Shown: piece by piece, positions 12,083-24,000 of the stretch
Layout: every line of letters starts with the position of its first letter
Position numbering within the stretch: position 1 is the stretch's first letter
Assembly (NCBI GenBank): GCA_035610835.1
Contig: CM069444.1
Location: 4,701,172-4,765,171, forward strand
Source of the DNA: Ophiura sarsii
Lineage: Eukaryota > Echinodermata > Ophiuroidea > Amphilepidida > Ophiuridae
DNA length: 64,000 nucleotides
Reading direction: 5' to 3'
Made by a program: the position numbers and the translations under genes
The notes under the pieces: model-generated
What the model was told of the DNA's origin: nothing
The model's database searches: none
What the model saw: only the letters and a program-made list of their open reading frames with translations

Positions 12083-15000
12083 CTGGACAGAGAAAGAAGT
12101 TAATATAAATTAGGTTTTAAATACAAGGTCATTTAATTTGTTACCACCGCCACTTATGGGCTGTAAACTCAGCCAATCCCCTGTCAACCCAATCTATTAT
12201 AGGTCCGGTCAACCCAATCCATTATAGGTCAAGTCAACCCAATCTATTATAGGTCCAGTCAACCCAATCTATTATAGGTCTGGTCAACCCAATCCATTAT
12301 AGGTCAAGTCAACCCAATCTATTATAGGTCCGGTCAACCCAATCTATTATAGGTCCGGTCAACCCAATCCATTATAGGTCAAGTCAACCCAATCTATTAT
12401 AGGTCCGGTCAACCCAATCTGTTATAGGTCCGGTCAACCCAATCCATTATAGGTCAAGTCAACCCAATCTATTATAGGTCCGGTCAACCCAATCTATTAT
12501 AGGTCCGGTCAACCCAATCCATTATAGGTCAAGTCAACCCAATCTATTATAGGTCCGGTCAACCCAATCTATTATAGGTCCGGTCAACCCAATCTATTAT
12601 AGTTCCGGTCAACCCAATCTGTTATAGGTCCGGTCAACCCAATCTATTATAGGTCTGGTCAACCCAATCCATTATAGGTCAAGTCAACCCAATCTATTAT
12701 AGGTCCGGTCAACCCAATCTATTATAGGTCCGGTCAACCCAATCTATTATAGGTCCGGTCAACCCAATCTGTTATAGGTCCGGTCAACCCAATCTATTAT
12801 AGGTCTGGTCAACCCAATCTATTATAGGTCCGGTCAACCCAATCTGTTATAGGTCCGGTCAACCCAATCTATTATAGGTCTGGTCAACCCAATCTATTAT
12901 AGGTCCGGTCAACCCAATCTATTATAGGTCCGGTCAACCCAATCTATTATAGGTCCGGTCAACCCAATCTATTATAGGTCCGGTCAACCCAATCTTAACA
13001 CTTCCAAAGAAGTAAGTTCCCCTTTAGGGTTTCCCTTATATTTTCAAAAATATACATTGGGTTGAAATGGGTTTTCTGTCAAATTGTTATGAGGTTCATA
13101 CCAATACTTGACTAAAATTTTAAATCAACAGGTTCTGCCGTGTTTGAGTGAGCTTGTATTGAATGACAGAATGTCCCATTTCAAATGTTGTTAAAATAAT
13201 GTTTAGTAGTGTGTGTATCCACCACGTTGGTGTATCAATTGACGACATCAATTTCTCATAGTGTTGTCTTTGATGGACGACAATGCGCGCCCACATAGAG
13301 GAAGAGTTGCTAATCAGTTCTTGGAAGATGAAGGTATAGAACGTTTGGTTTGGCCCGCGAACTCCCCAGATCTCAACCCAATCGAGCATCCGTGAGATCA
13401 GTTAAAGCGGCCGTGGATCGTAGAGTGGATGATCACACTAATCTTGCTAACTTACGTCTTCTGGTACAACAAGAGTGGGATGCCATCCCACAGCATCGAG
13501 TGGCGCGCCTCATCAACACTATGAGACGTCGATGTCGGCAAGTCATACAACAACGCGGTGGATACACCCGCTACTAAACATTATGTTAGCAACTTTTGAA
13601 ATTAAACGTTATTTTAGCAACTTTTGAAATGGGACATTCCGTCATTCAATACGTGCTCACTCGAGCATGACAGAACCTGTTGATTTGAAATTTTGGTCAA
13701 GTATTGGTATGAAGCCCATAATCATTTGACTGAAAATCCCATTTCATTCCAGTGTATTGTTTGGGAAATATGAGGGAACCCCTAAAGGGGAACTTACTTC
13801 TTTTGAAGTGTTTATTATAGGTCCAGTCAACCATTATAGGTCCAGTCACCCAATCTATTATAGGTCCGGTCAACCCAATCTATTATAGGTCCAGTCAACC
13901 CAATCTATTATAGTTCCAGTCAACCCAATCTATTATAGGTCCGGTCAACCCAATCTATTATAGTTCCGGTCAACCCAATCTATTATAGGTCCGGTCAACC
14001 CAATCTATTATAGGTCCGGTCAAGTCACTGGTTGGTCCAAATCAAGTCACGTAAACTCAGTGACTTTGTTCAGGTAAGGTCAAGTCACACCAAACTGATC
14101 ATTATAATTCATTTACTTCATAAATTGATATTGTCTGGCAAGCCATGTTCAGATTACTTTTCCAAGTGATGGATGGTATAGTCCAGATGCCCGCTTGGGT
14201 GTTTTTTTAATGCATTATGAGGTTTCCTAACATCTTATTTTATGATGCAGTTTAATGATTCTATCCATGTAAAGGTGTTTCAATTTGAGTGCCGGTCGGC
14301 CAGCGTGAGTGCCGGATACACCCTACTGGGGAAGCTACAACCCTGGTCACAAGTCAAGAGATTGCTCTCATTTTAATCGATATACATTTTGTATTGGTTG
14401 TACTTGTCACAGCATTATGATGTGGGGAGACAGAAATCAATAAATGTGTCCTTGTGCTACCATGAGCCTCAATACTGTCACGTGTCATTATAATAATCTG
14501 TGTATGTTTCAGGGAATTTCAGAATGTCTCCAAATTTATTGGGAAGACCAGCACAATGGATGCTGTGTCCGATCTTTTGGTTAACAATATTAATAACTCA
14601 ATATCATTGCCAAGTCAACAGGCTCACAGTATACTTTGTTACGAACCACTGATCACATAGATCATAACACAAACTACAAAGCCTGTGGCATATCAGAACT
14701 GATGTATATGGGCCCTTCAGGCTTGAACCAGTAACCTTGTGTTACTAACATGCACTAAACATCAACAAATAAGAATTAATATTTACCCTGTATTGGATTC
14801 TCCTTCTTTGCCCTATCCAGCAGGACAGCAGCTGCCATGGGAGTGGTGACAACTCCTTGCTCTGCCATAGGAGTGGTGACAACTCCTTGCTCTGTCATAG
14901 GAGTAGTGACAACTCCTTGCTCTGACATAGGAGTGGTGACAACTCCTTGCTCTGCCATAGGAGTGGTGACAACTCCTTGCTCTGCCATAGGAGTGGTGAC

Positions 15001-18000
15001 AACTCCTTGCTCTGCCATAGGAGTGGTGTCAACTACTTGCTCTGCCATAGGAGTGGTGTCATCTCCTTGCTCTGCCATAGAAGTGGTGACAACTTCTGGC
15101 TCGGCCATAGGAGTGGTGACAACTCCTTGCTTGGCCATAGGAGTGGTTTCAACTCCTTGCTCTGCCATACGAGTGGATTCAACTCCTTGCTCTGCCATAG
15201 GAGTGGTGACAACTTCTTGCTTTTCCTTCACATTCTTAATAGCTTTTTGCCAAGGTGTCATCTTCCATTTCTTTCCCCCACTCAATTTCCGATCAGATAC
15301 TGTCTCCGATTTGAGAAGATCTTCGATGACCGGGTTCAATGGGAAGACTCCTGTGTCTTTAAAGGCCTCCTGTATGGTCGCCATATCGAAAGCAGAACTG
15401 AAAATCTTGGTGAGTGTCACTGGAAAGAATGGTTCGACAACACGCCGATCTCTGTTGTCTCTGTTGAATTGGGCTTGCTGCTTAAGGTACTCTGTGTTTA
15501 AGGCGCTCAGCGGATGTAGTAATGGGTGCAACCACTTCAGCACCTGTCATGAAATGGAAATGAGATTGTACAACTGATCAAAAATTCGGAAATTGAATAC
15601 AATCTCAAAATTTTCGAATATCTTGGGTGTTCTTCATGCACCCTACTTAAACAACTTTGACGTATAAATTCAAGAAGGGTGCATGAACAACGCCAGGATT
15701 TAAACAGTGTTTTTACAGTGTAACTGTCAACGTGACACTTCATTGAACAGATGACAGAGTTGTTCTTTTGAGCATGTGGTACATTTTGCACATTTTGAAT
15801 GAGACCTCCCCACATTCTCAAGCAGGTTGCTTTTAAGCACTAAAACAAGTGATTGCTACAAATGAGGTATCATTGGAAATAGGAACAGATCCGCTTTTTA
15901 TTGATACTAGTGGCGTACCCTCGATACGCTCGGGACCCCGCTAGATGGTTATGCCACATTACCTACCTCTGAAACCACATAAACCCCCTACAACTGCGCC
16001 CTCCCCCACACACTACACCAACCAGGTTGGTTAATAATCATAACCCTCCTAAACCATTTACCATGGCTAATTTATTAACCCTCGGTCCCTTGGATTGTTT
16101 GGCATGCCAACTTAAAGTAAAGAAATCAGGTTGCTGTATTAACCACTACAAAAACCCTACTTGTACCACATTACTATAGGCATGCATAAAGTTCTGCTGC
16201 AGTGAGCACTTGCGCAAACATGCACACGAAACGTTACGCGTTATCAAATTATGGTTACGTCGTAGTACGCACAACGCACAATATCGTGCAATTCTAGTGG
16301 CATTTGTGAGCCAAATTCAAGTGGTGTTTTGCTGTTTTGGGAGCCAATTGTTAACCAATTTCACTGGAATATACTTTATCACACTTTATTTCCTCTATAT
16401 CTCATGCAAATTAGGCAACACTTTGATCAAAACTAACAGTGTACTAAGGATAACAAACAAACACACACCACTTCCATATTTATAGTAAGATACAAAACAC
16501 AATACGAATATAATCATGAAATATCCGAAAATTGTCAATTGAACACGACTACCCATTCTAGTGCAATGTTGTTGTCGTTAGTCATGATTATTAAAATCAT
16601 CATAACTTTAAAAGTATCCATTCAATTTGTATGAAGGAGGTATCAAACTACAAAAAAGAAATTTGCTCATTTAATGTACATTCAGATTTTTGGTATCGAT
16701 TATTGCTTTTGGATTAACCAACATCAAAGCGCCTGGTCAGGGACTTTTTGTGTTAGGTGTACATTGCAACCTCATTATTGCACCTGTTACCCCAGGCATT
16801 CTCAACTGGTGGCGCGCGCGCCACTTGTGGCGCATCAAGGCATCCTAAGTGGCGCATGGTTAAAAATTAAGTGGTTAAAATTTGTTTTAAAATCATATCA
16901 TGATATAGCCAGATTTCATAGGCCTATGACGATCAGATGTATAAATGCAGCAATTTTTCGCGCGCATGTGCCCTCAAAAGAGTAATATTAGTTATTATGC
17001 TGCCTACATGTTAAAATAGTTTGAAACTAATGTTATAAAGGGAATTTTGCCATTGTAAATTCTAACAAAATATTTTTAAGTGGAGCTTCAACAAGTTGGT
17101 TACTAAATTGTGGCGCATCAGTTAATCTAGTTGAGAAAGCCTGTGTTACCCTGTAGGGGTCACACCACTAAATAGGGCTCCATAGGGATATGTACAAAAA
17201 CATTGATATAAAACTCTGTTTTAGACCAATAAATTGCAAAATTGGACCCTGTAGAGTGATTTTCTTCTTAAAGATGATCACATTTTCTCACCAAAAAGTG
17301 AAGAAAATAGGTAGGTGAGCCTGCTCGATTTTCCAAAATACGCCCATGGAGTGACTACCTCTCTGACGGGCTTGAAAATGTCGCCGTAATCGCCAATGTT
17401 TCCAGTAAAAAGCACAAATTTGAAAGACCTCTCAAAATTTATCTAGATGATATTCACAGTTTATTAGTCAGGGTGCATGTAGGTGATGTCCCATTAATCA
17501 CAATTAATCAAAAATCATAGGAATTTACGCAATTGTATTACTGTCAATTCTTTTTAATTGAGGATTTTGCCATGCATATTTTCCCGATTCTAGTTTTAAA
17601 CACCGCCCTTACGGGTAGGGGATACCCCATTTAGTGCAGTGCACCCTGCATAGACCTAATCATACCTTGTCATTGATCAGCACTAATTGCACACACTGCT
17701 CTTCTGCGACTGCTAAGAGTTTTGGAGACAAAAGCTTATTGTTGCCAGGCAGTATCAGAACAATTGGGTCCTCAGCGGTGCGCACAGGCAGATAATGGAG
17801 GAAAATAGTGTGAAACCATTGAACCTGGTTGAAAACAAAAGAGAGATAGTCATGATAGTTATTTTGTTTAAGGTAGAAATTAACTGAGCTCTAGAATGAA
17901 TGAGGTATCAAACCACGGAGCTATGTCAGGAGCTGCTTAACTTTCAAGCAGTTTACTTACTAGCTTAAAGGTATCAGGGTGAGTCAAAAAGACTGCAATA

Positions 18001-21000
18001 GTGGAAAGAAGCCATTTTGTTTTCAAAACCAAAATGAATTTTAAAACTTTTTAAACGTTGCAAGAATGATGTATTTAATCCTAACTTTGTGTGAAAAAAT
18101 GAAGTCGATCGCATTTTTTGTTTGTCTTTGGTGAACCTTTTGACCAGTGCACCAATTTCACACGTTTGTCCACGAGATACCCAAAATATGCATCAGATCG
18201 CAAAATGTGTCTCTCATTCAAATTTGGAAACTTAAGTTCATTTGTGATGTTATTGGAATTTGATGCATCCTTTCTTGTTTACATGTAAGTTAGCATAATC
18301 AATTATAATCATACCCATGCTATGAAAGCGTATAATGTTCTAAATTTTAATAAAAAACTGACATTTTCCATTTTTTTGTTGGCGGGTTATTCAAATATGA
18401 AAATGTGATCGACTTCATTTGTTCACACAAAGTTAGGATTAAATACATCATTCTTGCAACGTTTAAAGAAATTCATTTTGGTTTTGAAAACAAAATGGCT
18501 TCTTTCCACTATTGCAGTCTTTTTGACTCACCCTGTATGTTCCTATCACTTTTTGGGGCTATGAATTTTTTTTCACATCAAGATATTTTGGTAATCAGAA
18601 GAATCCCCATATTTTTCTCATTATGTCTGTAAAATATTAGGGGCCAGAAATGTTCCATTTGGAAATTATAGGCGAAAATGTGGTGAATTACTGCCAAAGA
18701 TGGTTAACCACCTATCAATGGGCACATGTCTTTTGACCTTGTGCTCAAAAAATAGAATCATTGGAGTTATGCAACTCAAACTTTGGAATGCAATAATTTT
18801 AAGGATGACCTTTCATGTAAAATAGAAAACATCAAGTTAAAAATTGGGTCAGTAATCGGAACATCTACCTTTAACATAATTAATAAGTAATACAATTTGT
18901 TCATTACTTATTCAAATTTTAAACATGATGGATTACTAAACTGCTTCGTATAGAAATAGCCACAGGGCGTGTTTTGGGAATAAAACTATCAAGGAGAAAC
19001 ATGTGTCAAATTTGGGCAAAAAATTGACACCCCCTGCTCCCTGCGTGGCAGCCCGCCACTATCTAACTAAGCTAAGGAGGCAAGCTTGCAAAAACTCTTG
19101 GCAGCCACGGATAGACTGGGGAACCATACGCTACCAGCACGTACCAGCGTAGTATTTTGTAGCATGTAGTTTCGTTAAGAGATAATATAGAAAGATGCTA
19201 AAAAGGAGTATAATATGCGGTTTGGGGGTTTTAGCACCGGAAGCTAAAATGTACCGCAATTTCAGTCCCACAATGCAATGGGCGTAGCATGTAGTAAAGC
19301 CCGTGAATTAACAGTGGGCCCCTAACCATTGTAATGCAGATGTTCATTGCATTATGGGATTGAAATGTTTGTTGCTACATTGCGGCTAAACCCTGAGACT
19401 GTGTATAAGCACATGTCTGCTGATACTGACTTCTTCATGTTAAGAAATTCTCATGGTCGCGGTTGTTGAATTTGCCGTACTCACTCCCGATATTTAACTG
19501 GAGTGAAACTCAGCATGGAGTGTGTCTGGGGTGCTGGGAAATATGTCTTTTATAAACTGTTTTTGACCTGATACATTGAATTTTATTCTCGACACAGCTG
19601 TAGAACATTATTATTATTGGTAATATTTTGAACAAAGAAGCTTTTTATAACGAGCAAGTTTGCAATAAAGTGTGATTTTGTTTACTTCACCCATCACGGT
19701 AAAGCAATTTTTCACTCCAGGGAGTAACTTGGAGCAGCCGTAATTGCCCGTAATTGACCAATCAGGTGCCAGTATTCCATTCTGTGCCATCATTGCGACC
19801 GTGAGAATAAGGGGGTTTAATTCATTTTTGTTATTTATATGGGGGTAGCATGCCTCTTGACATCACTAGATCATGTACAAAATATCAGTGCAAGCCCTAG
19901 CATCTGTGTTTCATTATCTGTGTACAAAACCTTGAAATCTCCATCTTACCAAAATGTCAGCGTTAACCTTCCCACCGTGTGACTTGACGAATCCAGCCTC
20001 TGGCAAACCCAAGAATTCGGGAATATTCTCCCCAAAGTCATCGTCATCATACACGACACACGGCGGTAAGATCTGATACCCAGTTGCATTTGCTGCAAAG
20101 ATGATCTCAGTGGATAGGTAACGTACAATCTCCAGCTCATCATCGGGGGCAGTCTGCTTTTCCCATCTGGCAATGTCAAGGGGCGCCGGCTGGCATGCGT
20201 AGACTCTCGATGGTTTCGTGTGAAAGTTATGCGCCTCAAACAACTCCGTCAACCGATCAAAGTACAGCTTGGCCCGGTTGTGATGTACAACTATCTTTGT
20301 GCTTTGTGCCCTTGTTAAACCGATGTCCTTGATTTCTGGGTGATACTTGCGAAACAAAAGCCACCAGTTCTCCGGCTGTTGTAATGTCTCCCCTCGGTTT
20401 GCTAGACACTGTGATAATTAGAAAGAAAAAACAACATAAAATAACAATGGTTTTAAAGTTTATTTCTTATTTATAATTAGGCCAAAAAAAAAAAAAAATT
20501 TGGTTGCCCTTTCACCTCAATTTTTTTGGGGGGTCGGTGGGTCGATTTTTTAAAATAAAAAAAAATTAAATTTCTTTTTAAATATCAAAGAATGCCAAAA
20601 ATACACTTTTAAGTGAATTAGATATGATTTTATTTCGAAATATAAGTGTTTTTACAAATGTAAAATGGAAGATGAAAAGGATTTTACATGATTTTTGCAT
20701 GCATTACCAATCTTTTCTTTCACAAACGATTCACACTCAGACAAATCAGATATCTATAGCTATCTATAAACTTGATGTTGTGCATATATGGTGTTTTATT
20801 AAAATTCTTAGAAACGTTCATGCACAATAGAATAGAAACACACCAAGGTGATCGAGCAAAACATGTGAGGTGAAATGTTATGTTTACGATTGTCGTGTAC
20901 CTGCTTGTTTAGCATCAGCCTACACTGCAAATTATGAGCTTTTACTTTTGGACAAACTAAAAGTAAACTCAAAAGTAAACGCAATTCTAAACACAAAACT

Positions 21001-24000
21001 AAACGTAAAAGTAAACGCAAAACTAAACGTTTCTTGCATTTTGCACCCAATTGACCTGAAAGCACGCTCCAAGTGAGTGAATATAATCACAGATGTTTCC
21101 ACCATCTGTGATATAATGGGACAGTTATTGATTAGAGTCTGGGTGGAAAACAGCTTAGTTGTTTGGCTCACAAAGTGTTTAGTATTGCGTTTACTTTTGA
21201 GTTTACTTTTAGTTTGTCCAAAAGTAAACACTCATAATTTGCAGTGCTAGAAGCTCCTAGAGAGGAATAAAATATGTATGGCCTAAGAATATGTGTCTGC
21301 AATACATTTTAAATGAACAGCAACCGTATTTCACCATCTCGTAAGCATTATTCATGAAATTGCCTTTTTTCTTTTCTTTTTTTTTTCTTCTTTTTTTTGA
21401 AACAAAAAACAAAACAAAAAACGCGACCAGATGCAGTAATTTTTGTTTATTTTTGAAATCGAGTTTAAAAAATTATAACTGCTGTTATGCATGTTATGTT
21501 GACGGGTATGTTGAATAGCATTTAAAACCTATTGAGTATTTGTTATTTTATCCATCATTCATAAATGAAACATCTAGAGAAGAGAAAAAAAATACAAACA
21601 TTTAGTTACAAATCTTTAGAGTGTTACCGTATATCATTTTACAGGCAACACGTCTATTGCACAAATAATTAACAAAATGTAATGAATTTAGATGTTTTTT
21701 TGTTTCTCTGGCAAGTATAGGCCTAGTGCAAAATCTGTTTAGGAGTGTCCCCGACACAGTCAGTTGGTCACTTTCGACTTGTCAGCCATCTTGCAAAAAA
21801 ATAGCAAAAAATTGGAAAATAGTAAATAGTAAGACCCTCCCTCCTCCTTTTTTAAAAAAGTCCGGACGGGAAACATGTTATTTATTTTACTATGCCTAAT
21901 AATATCACATTATTTTGTTCTTTTTGCCCGACCCTCACCTCTGTGACAAGCGGCAATACGCAGTACATCGTGATGACGTGCTTGACCCGATTCAACGCCA
22001 GGATGTAGTGCACAACTTCCCTTTCCTCTTCGTACGTCAGTTTCCTCTTTGCCAACCATTGATTCATCTTTTTCTTCACCTTTCCTTCAAGATTGTTCTT
22101 AAGAGCAAGCCTTGGGACCTTGAAATAAAGGGTTTCAATAGAAATACAAGTCAACAAGGACATATGAAATGTTAAAGGTATGACCCGATCACATTTTCAT
22201 ATAACACAGATTTTTCTCAAACATATGGAGATTTTCATATCATATGAAAGATCATATTTTTCTGATTAACATACTGAAATTTGACGGTCCAAATCAGTAT
22301 GATTACGAAGAAATCGGTGAAATAACATCGAATTACCGCGAAAGGTAGTTAACCACCAATTAGTTTGTGTACAACTAAATGGGCACATTTCACGGCATCT
22401 TGTGCGCCTAAAATAAGAACCATTAGAGTTATGCAACTCAAACTTTGGAATACAACTCTTTTTAAGGATGACCTTTCATGTAGAATAGAAAACTTCCAAG
22501 TTGAAAATCGGAACATTTACCTTTAAGAAAGCCATGAATTACAAGACAATCCTTTAAGTTGCCTTTCTACTACATGTAAATCATTAGCATACTTTCAGTG
22601 TTGACTCAACTTTGGAGGTGACGTCAGCACCAAATCTAGTGATGGGCGATTCCATGGAAATGTGACGGAACAAAAAACTGACAATTGCTCCAAAAGATTT
22701 ATTTTTACCTTCAATCATGTTGTTCAAAGCCCATGCAAAGGTTCAGGAAAAAATTGTTACCATATTGGCTAGGCTATTGTTTACTATAAAAAATGTACTT
22801 TTCTTACTTTCAAAATGGTAACACGTGTTACCGGAGAAACACTTTTTTGAAAATATTTCCCAATTGATTTGGTTCCAATTGATGTCACTTATAATTTTAA
22901 TCCTACTACTAGTTAGGGTCCTATTTAAAAATAGTAAACAATTAGATAAATTAATAACCACCATTCCAAAATAAGCCATCAACATTTTGTATCGCGTGTT
23001 ACCAAACTCATATTCAGGAGAACGTGCTAAAACCTTAATTTTTTAAGTATTATTTATCACTATCTATGGTTAATATGTTAGTTCACAGACAAAATTAATT
23101 TTAATTTAGAAATTAAATAAAGAATCGAATGCTAGTAAATTATGGCTGGATAAAGTGTAACGCGAGTTACTGTAACATGTGTTACCGACTATAATTTAGC
23201 AATTTACAAAAAAAGTGGGCACGTGGTGCACAGGGTGCGGTGAACGGGGTGAGCGCGCAACTCGCGTACCATGTCTGGATACGCCCCTGGACTTGTCATC
23301 AGCACAAAATAGTGATAATATTGGCACATTCAGATTGAGACCTCCCTATATTTTCAAGCTGAGCATTGAAACAAATTTAGTATCATTGAAAAGATAAACA
23401 CGTCAGCTATCCATTGATGTGAATCACATTTTATGAACATATTATCGAAATATACAAATGATCAATTACTGCATTTCCTAAGGGGTTTACATACCTTGAA
23501 GACCTTTCTGGCCGCATTGATAGAGTACAGCCCCTGTCTAACAGCATCAGCAGCTGCCTGTATTTCAGCATCAGTGCACTTTAACGGACGAGGCACACTC
23601 TTAAAGACAGACTTTCTCTTCATCTTACCCATCAATGGTTTGGTTGCACTGTCGTTGGGCTGGGAGTCTCCGGGTGCATCATTTCCACAGGGTGCTTTCT
23701 CATCAGATGCTTTATCAGAGAGCTCCATTCCAGGGGCCTCAATTGGCACTGTATCATTGGCATCATTGCCACCAATGGGCTCTTCAACAGGAGTTATTAT
23801 ATCTGTTGCTCTATCCTCTTCCGCCTTTTGGGCGGCGAGATAATCGGGAGCATTCTTTCCCCAGTATGTACTCAACTCTCCTGTAACCCTCAGTGCATTT
23901 GCGCGCGCCATCATTCTCTTTATCGGTACATCTGCTATTTGCGCCGCTCTCGACATGAAGACACCCTGGCGTATGAGTTCTAGCCCCCTCTGGATGTTCT

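Noticed and set aside
12185..14028. CRISPR-like array
   Set aside because: The 25-bp units are directly abutting with no unique spacers, in a eukaryotic intron.
14837..15577. 246- and 184-codon plus-strand ORFs
   Set aside because: Antisense of the VVTTPMAEQG minisatellite.
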